A DNA stretch of 64,000 nt from Apostichopus japonicus (Eukaryota > Echinodermata > Holothuroidea > Aspidochirotida > Stichopodidae): NCBI RefSeq assembly GCF_037975245.1, contig NC_092562.1:2825001-2889000 (forward strand), read 5' to 3'. A program made the translations under genes and the position numbers. Below the pieces are notes generated by a model that had not been told where the DNA came from, ran no database searches, and saw only the letters and a program-made list of their open reading frames with translations. Shown here piece after piece: positions 35,801 through 42,688 of this stretch (position 1 is its first letter; each line of letters begins with the position of its first letter).

Positions 35801-37180
35801 TCTATGTGTTCTCAGCTCTTATAATACTGGGACTCCTCAACGGTCTTGTTTTACTACCTGTTCTTCTGGTCCTCTTTGGACCCCCTGGCGAGGTATGTTA
35901 CAAACGAATTACAAACTATACTTAACCTGTAGGAAGTAAACATTCAGGGGATATTTATGCGGTACTGTTCAGAATATGAACATTTTGAAATTCAAATTTT
36001 TCAAGTTTTTGTAAAGGCTTTGCCCTAAGTTCTATGTTCTGAATCCTTTGAAAATACGGACAAAAGACTGGGGGTAGGTGAGGTGGAGGAAAGGAGTAGA
36101 AGACTGAAAATAGTGGTGGGGGGGGGCATGGTGTAGATGGTCTCAGAAGTCCCTTTTGAATTCCTTTTGACTGTCAAGCAATGTCTTCCTGCTGATCAGT
36201 GAAGGTTCACGCCTACTTGTTCTTGTGTTTTACCATATATCTTGTTCTTCGGTGACAGGTTATCTCACCTGACAATGGGAACCGCCTCCGTACTCCAACC
36301 CCACCACCCACGCCTCCCTTGGGACGTTCCGTGAGGATGGATCACATGGGTCGCAGGTCACACCAAGCCTGGGAGTCTCGGTCCCCTCTTCACGAGCAGG
36401 CCTGCGGTAACGATCACATCGAGGTCCATCCGCCAGAGCTTCTGGTCGAGACGACAAGATGTAACATGTCTTCAGTTAACGAGGTAATCACTCTTGATGC
36501 CATTTGGGTGCTCGTTAAGGCTCGTTTGAATCTTGTATCCAGAAGTATGAACATGTGGCGCCAACTTTGTTAGACACCATTTGTAGAATGCCAAAACCTT
36601 GTGCTGGATGTCACAGATAAGTTTGAATTCAGAATAAACCTAGTCTCGGGCAACGCTTCATATTTCTCTTTTGTTGTATGGTCACCCTCCTTTGAGATGA
36701 GGCGGGGAAGGGGGGGAGAGGAGGGAGGACATGATTGAGGGATGATTTTTAGAAATGAAATGTTTAACGTTATATGGACACAGGTCAAATGTAAGCAGAA
36801 TATGTTACTATTCGTCTTTCGTCTATCAGGACTACGATCGGATGAGACACCCCGCAGCTGGTCCCAGAAGACCGAGACAACCGCACAGGACACGGCCGCC
36901 CAGACACCACAACTCATTTGCACATCCACACATTCCTCATCAAGTCAACATAACGTCCTCGTCCTCTTCCTCACCGTGCGATTCACCGCAGCTGTCCAGG
37001 CACGTCACCACGGTGACGGCCACGGCCAGGGTCTCCATCATCCACGGGGTGGCCTGCACGACGGCCGAACACCCCCGTCGACACAGGAGGAGATGGGACA
37101 AGGATTGGGGAGACGCCAAAGATTTGCCACAGATCAAGGATAAGGGAGGGGGCGAGGATAGCTCCGACACGGCCGTTTGA
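2642..37180 (+). CDS. ptch1: Patched (Hedgehog receptor), 21 exons, 5' incomplete
   Basis: Coding exons: 2642-2831, 5665-5734, 6829-6926, 8918-9026, 10094-10186, 10728-10849, 11215-11362, 12130-12261, 12897-13148, 27440-27565, 28046-28164, 28753-29158, 29521-29833, 30186-30331, 30887-31061, 31656-31936, 32511-32648, 33338-33480, 35793-35892, 36259-36483, 36830-37180. All have AG/GT borders and matching phase, giving 1244 codons and a TGA. Patched is a 12-TM membrane protein that binds Hedgehog and represses Smoothened, probably by moving sterol. Seen here: ectodomain 1 (exons to 11362), sterol-sensing domain TM2-6 (12130-28164) with GVGVDD in TM4, a large cytoplasmic loop (28753-29158), ectodomain 2 (29521-31936), TM8-12 with GVGVEF in TM10, and a basic/Ser-rich tail. 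These acidic TM4/TM10 residues are the RND-type ion-relay positions. The N-terminus and TM1 lie left of the window. No PPxY motif is present. Exons are numbered below on the vertebrate PTCH1 plan, recalled from memory. Confidence 0.97.
2832..5664 (+). other. Patched intron 3
   Basis: Non-coding, AT-rich, with poly-C/G tracts near 3170-3210 and 3950-3982. No exon or complete mobile element was recognised. The segment at 4945-5055 is an older diverged copy of sequence that recurs in the next intron (5785-5896 and 6020-6131). Confidence 0.7.
5665..5734 (+). CDS. ptch1: Patched exon 4
   Basis: A 70-bp exon between ttcag and gtaagt. It encodes TWKFRDLCY, matching the W-K-x-x-x-L-C-Y segment of Patched. 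Its last 14 nt and its donor are the start of a 235-bp tandem duplication that runs into the following intron. Confidence 0.93.
5721..6257 (+). repeat. 235-bp tandem duplication including Patched exon 4 donor
   Basis: Three register marks are spaced exactly 235 bp apart: atcttattgatgatgtaagt at 5721, 5956 and 6191, and gaacgacatg at 5771, 6006 and 6241. The first copy begins inside exon 4 (its last 14 nt), so the exon end and its donor are triplicated. Each duplicated unit also holds an acceptor-like tttttcctttcag. Copies are nearly identical, suggesting a recent event. Confidence 0.93.
6829..6926 (+). CDS. ptch1: Patched exon 5
   Basis: A 98-bp exon (gttttcag / gtaagt). It encodes [17 protein letters not shown], the highly conserved TPLDCFWEG motif of Patched ectodomain 1. 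Confidence 0.97.
6927..8917 (+). other. Patched intron 5
   Basis: Non-coding. It contains G and C homopolymer tracts (7010-7022, 7094-7112), T tracts near 7463-7490 and a degenerate tandem repeat at 7795-8135. No exon was recognised. Confidence 0.65.
7795..8135. repeat. Degenerate ~70-bp tandem repeat
   Basis: Phrases such as tctagatgtgtg, gtgacaactttctatg, ttctatatatttgtgag and gcatacttgaa recur four to five times with drift. This is a decayed minisatellite inside a Patched intron. Confidence 0.65.
8918..9026 (+). CDS. ptch1: Patched exon 6, first half
   Basis: A 109-bp exon (tttgcag / gtaagt) encoding [14 protein letters not shown] and ending in phase 0. With the next exon it covers what I recall as a single exon of about 199 bp in vertebrate PTCH1, so an extra phase-0 intron splits it here. 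Confidence 0.95.
9027..10093 (+). other. Extra Patched intron splitting exon 6
   Basis: A phase-0 intron that I do not recall from vertebrate PTCH1. It carries a G tract at 9660-9670 and an almost pure A/T stretch at about 9700-9870 rich in ATTAATAT and TATATA motifs. Nothing coding was seen. Confidence 0.65.
10094..10186 (+). CDS. ptch1: Patched exon 6, second half
   Basis: A 93-bp phase 0-0 exon (cactgcag / gtgagt). It encodes [20 protein letters not shown], the cysteine-containing GHGYxDRPCLNP motif that is diagnostic for Patched. Confidence 0.97.
10586..10618. repeat. 14-bp stem hairpin in Patched intron
   Basis: aagtggc-c-gttggtt at 10586-10600 pairs with aaccaac-a-gccactt at 10604-10618 around a cga loop: 14 base pairs with one internal mismatch. 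It lies between exons 6b and 7. The role is unknown; a foldback element remnant or a structured RNA are possibilities. Confidence 0.7.
10728..10849 (+). CDS. ptch1: Patched exon 7
   Basis: A 122-bp exon (attccag / gtaagt). It encodes [18 protein letters not shown] and the [11 protein letters not shown] segment, matching the GGC...WxEELIVGGT stretch of ectodomain 1. NSS is a potential N-glycosylation sequon. Confidence 0.96.
11215..11362 (+). CDS. ptch1: Patched exon 8
   Basis: A 148-bp exon (ttgtcag / gtatgt). It encodes [11 protein letters not shown] through [11 protein letters not shown], matching the EAL-Q and ILEAWQRxxxE helices that close ectodomain 1. Confidence 0.96.
11520..11895. repeat. 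Diverged ~150-bp tandem repeat with AGGTCA half-sites
   Basis: Two to three diverged units share tagg(g)caac, 'caagaaccc', 'atatctccag' and 'ggtcaaa/ggtca' phrases. Within it agatcaaaggtca (about 11605-11617) reads as a direct repeat spaced by 1, and aggtcaccatgggtca (about 11767-11782) as a direct repeat spaced by 4. This looks like a dispersed repeat family rather than a gene. Confidence 0.55.
12130..12261 (+). CDS. ptch1: Patched exon 9 (entry into TM2)
   Basis: A 132-bp phase 0-0 exon (cttccag / gtgagt). It encodes [20 protein letters not shown], the conserved F-S-x-x-S-V-I-R-V-A-x-G-Y segment leading into TM2, where the sterol-sensing domain begins. Confidence 0.97.
12897..13148 (+). 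CDS. ptch1: Patched exons 10+11 fused (TM2-TM4, sterol-sensing domain)
   Basis: A 252-bp phase 0-0 exon (cttgcag / gtaagt). It encodes VIYAFLTML (TM2), a Gly/Val-rich TM3, [20 protein letters not shown] (TM4) and FLLAHS. The two adjacent Asp codons at 13089-13094 are the conserved TM4 acidic pair. Vertebrate PTCH1 has, as I recall, an intron directly after the ATTQ codons; here the codons read through. Confidence 0.97.
16857..17400. repeat. 42-bp minisatellite
   Basis: About 12 copies of a unit built from ggttagttatctgctcacag and gagcaacaggtctagatgtg, with substitutions and small indels. Because 42 is a multiple of three, the stretch stays open as a 14-residue protein repeat (17005-17340), which I regard as incidental. 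Confidence 0.9.
20085..20960. repeat. 78/80-bp minisatellite
   Basis: About ten near-identical units. The ccaaggagaatg (or ccaaagagaatg) mark recurs at 20161, 20241, 20319, 20399, 20479, 20557, 20637, 20715, 20793 and 20873. Unit length alternates between 80 and 78 by presence or absence of one CA dinucleotide. Each unit consists of two related halves starting ggtactcataccaag and contains the small palindrome aaggagaatgctcctt. Few stop codons occur, so long spurious open frames appear in all three frames. Confidence 0.95.
23427..23435 (-). promoter_or_regulatory. Candidate Gli binding site
   Basis: tgggtggtc on the + strand is an exact match to the Gli consensus gaccaccca on the - strand. 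Patched is a classic direct Gli target, so a site in its intron is plausible. A 9-mer like this is expected about once per 130 kb per two strands by chance, so the evidence is weak on its own. A near match (gaccacccg) lies at 26473-26481 in the same intron. Confidence 0.3.
23870..23930. repeat. G-rich tract
   Basis: Repeated gggga, ggatgggg and gggtgg blocks contain many runs of three or more G, enough for G-quadruplex formation on the + strand. It lies inside the central Patched intron. Confidence 0.6.
26806..27024 (+). mobile_element. Dispersed repeat, copy 1
   Basis: About 215 bp beginning ggcctgacgtttcgatcc, with tagcaggat(c)ttcttc, acagaagggacaaa, acagacaggttaatgagca and gacaagggatggagagaaga blocks. 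A second copy in the same orientation is at 32686-32898. Copies share block order with small indels, as expected of a non-autonomous interspersed element. The family was not identified. Confidence 0.75.
27245..27355 (+). pseudogene. Decayed duplicate of the start of Patched exon 12
   Basis: 27308-27350 repeats the first 15 codons of exon 12 ([13 protein letters not shown] against [13 protein letters not shown] in the real exon), and the preceding polypyrimidine intron sequence (catctgatta, ttgtttctt) is also repeated. The offset to the real exon is 124-132 bp. The acceptor AG is changed (tacatt for tacagt) and the copy stops matching after about 45 nt, so it should not be spliced. Confidence 0.85.
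27440..27565 (+). CDS. ptch1: Patched exon 12 (TM5)
   Basis: A 126-bp phase 0-0 exon (ctgtacag / gtaagc) after the 14.3-kb intron. It encodes [18 protein letters not shown] and [15 protein letters not shown], matching the ECLKRTGxSVxLTSxxN...[14 protein letters not shown] pattern of TM5 in the sterol-sensing domain. A decayed copy of its 5' end lies about 130 bp upstream. Confidence 0.97.
28046..28164 (+). CDS. ptch1: Patched exon 13 (TM6)
   Basis: A 119-bp exon (cctacag / gtgagt). It encodes the hydrophobic TM6 [20 protein letters not shown] followed by a D-x-x-R-R and RRVDILCC cytoplasmic start, as in Patched. Confidence 0.96.
28753..29158 (+). CDS. ptch1: Patched exon 14 (large cytoplasmic loop)
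   Basis: A 406-bp exon (actctcag / gtaagt). It is GC-rich and encodes a Pro/Ser/Arg-rich loop between TM6 and TM7, with a QTVTVTHPV stretch and, near its end, [15 protein letters not shown], which matches the WxLSSFAxKHYxPxL signature of PTCH. The loop has GHGPYS and MTPVYD but no PPxY E3-ligase motif. Confidence 0.95.
29521..29833 (+). CDS. ptch1: Patched exon 15 (TM7, start of ectodomain 2)
   Basis: A 313-bp exon (ctccaccag / gtaggt). It encodes TM7 ([20 protein letters not shown]), [15 protein letters not shown] and [11 protein letters not shown], all Patched signatures, then a variable region ending WLID. Confidence 0.97.
30186..30331 (+). CDS. ptch1: Patched exon 16
   Basis: A 146-bp exon (tttcgtag / gtaagt). 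It encodes MQAAFDKDK and [20 protein letters not shown], matching LQDAFDxD...GVLAYKLLVQTGxxDxPID of ectodomain 2. Confidence 0.96.
30887..31061 (+). CDS. ptch1: Patched exon 17
   Basis: A 175-bp exon (atccacag / gtaagt). It encodes [20 protein letters not shown] and [14 protein letters not shown], matching the RLVDxxGIIxxxxFYxYLTxW and AxxxAxxRPxxPxW pattern of Patched. Confidence 0.96.
31656..31936 (+). CDS. ptch1: Patched exon 18 (end of ectodomain 2, TM8)
   Basis: A 281-bp exon (ctacag / gtaagt). It encodes [40 protein letters not shown] and the TM8 helix ending [11 protein letters not shown]. The FWEQYxxLR motif is diagnostic for Patched. Confidence 0.97.
32511..32648 (+). CDS. ptch1: Patched exon 19 (TM9-TM10)
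   Basis: A 138-bp phase 0-0 exon (ctcgatag / gtaagt). It encodes [20 protein letters not shown] and [14 protein letters not shown]. The Glu codon at 32625-32627 is the conserved TM10 acidic residue that pairs with the TM4 Asp residues. Confidence 0.97.
32686..32898 (+). mobile_element. Dispersed repeat, copy 2
   Basis: Same family and orientation as 26806-27024, sharing gggcctgacgtttcgatcct, cagaagggacaaa, acagacaggttaatgagca and gacaagggatggagagaaga. It begins about 40 bp downstream of the exon 19 donor. Confidence 0.75.
33338..33480 (+). CDS. ptch1: Patched exon 20 (TM11)
   Basis: A 143-bp exon (tacacag / gtaagt). It encodes [32 protein letters not shown] and [12 protein letters not shown], closely matching the [22 protein letters not shown] stretch of Patched. 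Confidence 0.97.
33640..34110 (-). mobile_element. 3' fragment of a non-LTR retrotransposon (LINE), decayed
   Basis: On the - strand, in one frame, 34110 to 33854 encodes an [10 protein letters not shown] stretch, then HNIGKAGL, a TAA stop (33964-33962), then [25 protein letters not shown] and a terminal TAG (33856-33854). The order H-x-HxTRQ ... GxxxW-N-x-L ... FK ... L is typical of the C-terminal end of CR1/L2/RTE-like LINE polyproteins. The region down to about 33640 would be its 3' UTR. It ends upstream at a poly-C tract (34112-34125). The in-frame stop and short length show it is dead. It sits antisense in Patched intron 20. Confidence 0.7.
34120..35060 (+). other. Patched intron 20, middle part
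   Basis: Non-coding sequence between the LINE fragment and the minisatellite. I recognise no gene, RNA or complete repeat in it. Confidence 0.5.
35060..35760. repeat. 16-17 bp minisatellite against Patched exon 21
   Basis: About 40 copies of gtgttattgtaaggag and variants (gtaggtagt, ggaagtagt, gtaagggagt), with higher-order repetition, for example the blocks near 35366-35460 and 35545-35640. It ends about 33 bp before exon 21, leaving just enough room for the polypyrimidine tract ctctctgtttttctttccac. A branch-point adenine would have to lie in or next to the array. Confidence 0.95.
35793..35892 (+). CDS. ptch1: Patched exon 21 (TM12)
   Basis: A 100-bp exon (tttccacag / gtatgt). It encodes [19 protein letters not shown] and [14 protein letters not shown], the last TM helix and the LPVLLxxFGPxxE border to the tail. 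A 16-bp minisatellite ends only about 35 bp upstream of it. Confidence 0.97.
35893..36829 (+). other. Patched introns 21 and 22
   Basis: Introns 35893-36258 and 36484-36829 flank exon 22. They are short and non-coding with G tracts (36117-36126, 36707-36716). Confidence 0.6.
36259..36483 (+). CDS. ptch1: Patched exon 22 (cytoplasmic tail, part 1)
   Basis: A 225-bp phase 0-0 exon (gtgacag / gtaatc). It encodes [20 protein letters not shown], matching the VSPANGxNRLPTPSPEPPP start of the PTCH tail, followed by a poorly conserved His/Arg-rich stretch. Confidence 0.93.
36830..37180 (+). CDS. ptch1: Patched exon 23 (cytoplasmic tail, part 2, stop)
   Basis: It starts after tctatcag and is read in phase 0 for 116 codons to TGA (37178-37180). 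It is GC-rich and encodes an Arg/Pro/His stretch, a six-Ser run and [17 protein letters not shown], which matches the conserved ITTVTASASVTVAVHPP region of PTCH tails and settles the choice of frame (other open frames overlap here). The exon appears to continue five bases past the stop to a consensus donor, GAG/GTGAGT, at 37186. Confidence 0.92.
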   Translation, partial: DYDRMRHPAAGPRRPRQPHRTRPPRHHNSFAHPHIPHQVNITSSSSSSPCDSPQLSRHVTTVTATARVSIIHGVACTTAEHPRRHRRRWDKDWGDAKDLPQIKDKGGGEDSSDTAV

Positions 37181-39660
37181 AAGAGGTGAGTCATCAATTA
37201 CATATATATATATATATATATATGTACGTGGCTTGTAGAGGGTTTACATTGACCTGCAGTCAGGCTCTAAAGTGTAAACGTAATGAAAATGATGGTCATC
37301 TTGTCAAGTCTAGAAAAAAAAGTGTTTGGGTTTTACATCTGGAAAACTGTTGGGAGACGTCACATGCAGGGTGTGTGTTTAAGTTCACATGCTTTATCTT
37401 CTGCGCAATGTTGGAACAGTGTTAGGTACTCTCTGGTCCCTTAACATGAAAAATTTTTGATTTTGAATGCAAGTAAGGAATGAATACTTGCAACGTTTCT
37501 GTGTTGTTTCTCTCCCTAGAATTTCAAATAAATTTTGTGTGATGGATTTTCTGTCTCTTCAGATTGGCGAGGTCCTTTACCTGTTTCTTGCAGAATGAAG
37601 TGCCTTAGAAGTGCCTTAAAAGTTTTCATCATAAACAAGACTGGAGATGACAGTCGTATAACCAGAAAGCCTCAGGAGAAGACTTCTTGGACCACCGGTG
37701 TCCTTAGGATGTCTTCAGATACAAACATGTCTCTTCTCATTACCTGCTTAATCTTAATGTCTTCAAATACAAACATGTCTCTTCTCATTATCTGCTTAAT
37801 CTAAATGTCTTCAAAATACAAACATGTCTCTTCTCATTACCTGCTTAATCTAAATGTCTTCAAATACAAACATGTCTCTTCTCATTATCTGCTTAATATA
37901 AATGTCTTCAAAATACAAACTTGTATCTTCTCATTACCTGCTTAATATAAATGTCTTCAAATACAAAAATGTCTCTTCTCATTACCTGCTTAATCAAGGG
38001 ATTTATATCACACTTGCTATGAAAGTATTCATGTTTGAGATAATGTATCGAGCTAGACGACTGTTGTCACTGCTCAGAAAGATGCCTAAACACTGCCATG
38101 TAGGGTCAGGTGGGAGGAGGTCAAAGGTGATTTCATCACAAGACAGTTCCATCTCCAGTGGATATCGCACGGTGGGAAATTTCAGGAAAATAGTTCTAAC
38201 TTACGAATGCAATGCATTATCTATTTATGAAATACAGTATTCTCATAGTACAGTTTCTCTTCTGTTGTTAAGGTTGCCTAACACATTGATCATATGCGGG
38301 TTTTTAGCCTAGGGTTAACTTTTAGGATGGACTCACAGTCTGTTGTGCTTCCCAGTTTGTATATTTCCTGGTATTCAACACATTTGACAGTAACAAACTT
38401 CAACCGTCATTTGTCAGACAAACTTTGTAAACAGTCTGACTGACTAAAATGATTTTTATATAATGAAACAAGTTTCATGTACGAATAATAAATTTTGATT
38501 GAAAGTTAATCAATTCCATCAGATACAAGACTATCTTGATTGGAATTCTGCTTTGGTACATTTTTGGATAGCACATTAGTTTTGTAATATGATAAAAGTA
38601 AATCCTTCATGGAAGTGATCTTTGCAACTAGTGTTTTCAATGCATTTTGATGTATTCATATCTGGTGGGATTCTCTTATTACAGTAACGTTACATTATAA
38701 CCGTCCGATTTTCTGTGTCAAGTAACAATACTTACTCAGAGCTCAACTTGATCATTTTCCGTCCATGGACTGATTTACATGTTCCACAGATTTAAATTAT
38801 GCACATTTTACTTAAATATGCAATAATTTTTATTTTCGTCATTTTTTACTCTTTTTTGAAAGGCAAGAAATTGTCATTAATATATGACTTGATTGAAAGG
38901 TTGCTTTTCATAGGGAAATGAACTTTTAGGAGTATTTTTCCTGGTTTTTACCTCCAAAAACTATGTATAAATTGTTCTTTTTGCGGGTCATTGTCCTTGT
39001 TAATCACTTTGCAATTCTGTAGATGTAGAGCTAAGGGGATGTAAGGAAATACCAGCCACAAACAAGTGCTGTCTCCATAAAGGTGCCGGGGGGGGGGAGG
39101 GGAGGGTTGTGGGGCAAGAAGAGATAAGAGATGTAAGAATAAGTGAAGTTTTGAAGTCTGGTGCTAGCATCAAGAGACTAACTTTTTAATCTATTTTTTA
39201 GAGTTCTATTTTGTATTTTTGATGTACAGGTTCCTGTACACAATGAGATAAGACTGAGTATATATATTTATTACTATTATTATTATTATTATTATTACTA
39301 TTACCACAAGTTATCAGAAAAGTTTTGTTTTCTGTTATATATATATATTTTTCTTTTTGATTTCAAAGTTTTGATTCTATTATTATAATTTTATTATAGT
39401 AATAATTATTATTATGATTACTATTATTGTCTTGGAACAAAAAATTAGAAAAGCGAAACAGCACAAACAGAATATTTGTTTATGTCAAGAACGACATCTG
39501 TTTTTTTCCTAAATGTGTTCCTTCCAATTTTTCTACCCATCATGCAGTATGTTCATATGATGTTTTTTTTTTATGTATATAGCATATATAGTGAGTGTAT
39601 ATGGAGAAACGATTGTATATGAGAGGTTCTGTATATAAATAAAAACTATTTGCCAAGTGT
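37181..39660 (+). other. Probable Patched 3' UTR
   Basis: A consensus donor (aagag/gtgagt at 37185/37186) follows the TGA by five bases. Plausible acceptors are tctccctag (ends 37519), ctgtctcttcag (ends 37562) and tttcttgcag (ends 37593), so the UTR is probably spliced. Possible polyadenylation signals are AATAAA near 37526, near 38487 and at 39638-39643; the last is followed by a cleavage-compatible region. The UTR contains (TA)n at 37201-37223, a 47-bp minisatellite and AT-rich stretches with (TTA)n near 39263-39300. Confidence 0.55.
37695..37995. repeat. 47-bp minisatellite in Patched 3' UTR
   Basis: Six copies of aatgtcttcaaatacaaaca followed by tgtctcttctcattacctgc and ttaatct, differing by a few bases and a one-base indel. 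It lies downstream of the stop codon and would be in the mature transcript if the 3' UTR is as proposed. Confidence 0.9.
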
Positions 39661-40723
39661 TTTAGTTTAAACCCAGATGAAGGTGGGACTGATAGCTCCT
39701 GGATAAGGAGGCTTTTGTGGCGATCCAGAAACAGTATGCCAAATAACATGTCAGTTTTTTTGTTGTAATTATTATCCATATTTTACTATTAATATTATAA
39801 TTAATATTATTGTTATCATCATCATCATTATTTTCTCCGTTGAAGGAAAGGCATCCTGATTACTAAGACCGATAGAAATCGTATCTCGCATACTGGCCGT
39901 TTAGTTTAGATCTAATACATTATAATGCAAAAAAAACCCTACGAAATCAAATTCGGACTTGTTGTGGTCAACGAAAATTCCACTTAAAAACAGCTTCCTG
40001 AGTTAAATTTTTTACCCCATGGGTAATTTTTTTCCCCCTCAAAAGTTTGGAAGTACTACTGGGAATATAAGGGTTGGGTTTTACTCGCTCTGGATAACCA
40101 TGCAAGTTGTAGTGGAGGACTTGATACAAATTTGTTTTCTTCAACGTTTTGTTGAAAAACACTGAAAAGCAAAAGATGAAAACTTCACATTGAATTGAAA
40201 CTGAACTAGGTAAGGCAAATTACCTGTTTTGTGGTTTGGTAGTTAAGAAAGCACTATATCATCAAACAATTTCATGATATCAAACAATGTTGTAGTATAA
40301 AAGACAGTGAAGCATTGAAAAACTGATGCAAATGTTCTCCAAAAAAACTGCTTAAATAACATTTTTCTGTGAAAAGAAGAGTGATTAGCCTCAATATGCC
40401 AAGAATATATACATATATATGTGCCATGCTGTTAAAACAATTTTGAAGTTAATATACAACAACATTTACCGCATCCTTGGCCTGCATTTTTAGTGTTACC
40501 GCCATACTGTATCAACTACGCACATCCTCCTTCCATCCTTTTGAATCTCATGAATATCGCGTAGTCTGGGAGGGGGGAGGGGGGAGGGGGGAGGGGGGAG
40601 GGGGGGGAGAGCAGCCCTAATGTACTTCACAAATTTCTCTGGTACTAAAATAGGTTGAAAACAAGATTTCTGTTAGGCATTTAGACAACAGGTCTCAGCT
40701 GTAATTTGGTGCCATATTTGTTT

Positions 40724-40754
<31 letters not shown>

Positions 40755-42688
40755 GTACTGGAAAAGGTTATAATTGCTAATCAGGATGTCTTAAGTCTTT
40801 ATAATATATATGAATAATCATTCACTCAGGTTTACTCTATCAAAAAGAGTTGTATTTTATCATATGTCAATTATGTATCCTGTTGTTTTCTTCTTTTTCC
40901 TTCTTCTTTTTCCTTCTTCTTTTTCCTGCCTTTATTGTTATTGTTGTCGTTTTTGGACAAAACTGTATATCTGAGTGTCGAGACCTCGTTTGATCTAATC
41001 TGGTGCCAAAGTGTCTACATTTTGGAAAAAATTTTATTCATGTATTTTTTTTTTTTTTTTTTTTTTTGGGTGTTAAGATGAAGTATTATTATTATTTTTA
41101 TCATCAAAATTCACTTTTGTTTGTTTGTATCATTTCTCAAACAGTAATTAACCTATTTTTTCCTTCTTCTTCTGCTTCTCAAGTCGAGGAGATTGATTTC
41201 TTATCGGTATAGTGAAACGACAACTCACGAGTAAACCTGTCCTAAATAATTTTTTTTCAGAAGAGATGGAAGTGAGACCATATATATCACATGGTTGATG
41301 GGTCGGAGAGGTAACGACAGCTTGCCTCGTCGGGGGGGATGGGGGGGGATTGCAGGTTAAGATTCTCTGGACATTCTTTGGATAGTATTAAAAATAGGCA
41401 TTATGAGAGTTTTCATCTTCTTCTATGATAGTGGATGAGAGAATAATGAACAGTACTGGCAAATAGTCCCGTTGAAATATATCAATGGACTAAAACCATA
41501 CTTTTTATGATACTTTGTAGCTCTTATTAGTGTTTGGATGGTATTAAAGGGGAGAGTTATAAGGGGCAAAAGTGGGGGGGGGTGATGGAGTTGGGGGGGG
41601 ATATCAAGGTTAGGCAGGTTTGGAGTTGCTGACATCTGGTAGTGTAAAAAAAAAAAACAGTTTTGAACAAGTGTGTGACTTTTCTTCACCTTTCAGGTTA
41701 ATACTTCTTCTTTTTACTGGATCAATTAACTCTCTCTCTGAAAAATGCTGCTTTTTGAAAAGTTGACAGTAAATAGGTGAAGTTTTTCTCAAGTTAAAAA
41801 GGGTCGATTTTAAGAAGAAACATTTCTTTTACCGTCGTTGGCAGGACAGTTACCCTATTAAGTAAATTATGTATTGTATCTTTCTTTGACAAGCATGTTC
41901 TTGGATAAATGCATTAAGAGTTAATCGAAAAAAGGTCTCACAACGGGGTGGGCGGAGGGGGTTGACAGGGTTGGACAGGTTATACATGCTAGTCTTAAAG
42001 TAAGATATTGATTCAAACCTGTTTTTGTTTTCAATGCTAAGGAAATATTTATTGAATTTATAAAATTAAAAAAACAAAAGAAATCATTGAATATTACCTC
42101 CCATGGTAAAACGATCCATCATGCTTTTAATGGGTAAAAAAGGGGCCTAATTTCCTATATTGCAGTTTGACCACAAGGTTTAATCAGCAGTTGATATATA
42201 ATGTATTTTCTTAGGTAGCAAGGAGTGGGGGAAGGGGGGGGGTTCAACTATCGGTGTAGTGTTTCAGTGTTTTGTATAGGGTGCAATATATGCACACAGG
42301 TGAAAGAAGTTGATCGTTTTGGTACTAACTATGTGAATGTAACACAAACTTACAAGACTCGAGATGGTTCTTTGCTATAGAATATTACATTATTTGTAAT
42401 ATCAGTAATACATAATTTGATAAAATATATGAACGAACAACAGATAAACTACCACTCTCTTTGTGTTTATTAAGTTTGTTGTGCTTTTCTTTCATCTTTA
42501 AAAAGAAGTATTTATTGATAAAACTTTGGGAGAACAGAATATTTGACCTTGGTCCAGGCCTGATGGCTATATTCATTCTTTGGTACCATCACCACTTACT
42601 AAAAGGAGATATTTTCTAGTACACCTTTTCACTTCTATAAAAAAAAATCCTAAAAATTCCAAACGACCCTTTCTCTATATCCTCTCCT
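39661..42688. other. Intergenic region, left part
   Basis: No gene was recognised. Contents are AT-rich DNA, a G-rich array (40566-40612), a poly-T run (40726-40754), a 12-bp polypyrimidine repeat (ttcttctttttcc, about 40885-40927), another poly-T run (41046-41067) and G tracts at 41332-41349, 41574-41600 and 42228-42242. Confidence 0.65.
40566..40612. repeat. (GGGGAGG)n-type G-rich array
   Basis: About six copies of ggggggag form near-uninterrupted G runs separated by single A. It is a strong G-quadruplex candidate on the + strand, in the intergenic space after Patched. Confidence 0.85.

Noticed and set aside
36742-37143. Alternative frame over the last Patched exon (133 codons)
   Set aside because: The other frame joins in phase to exon 22 and contains the conserved TTVTATA block.
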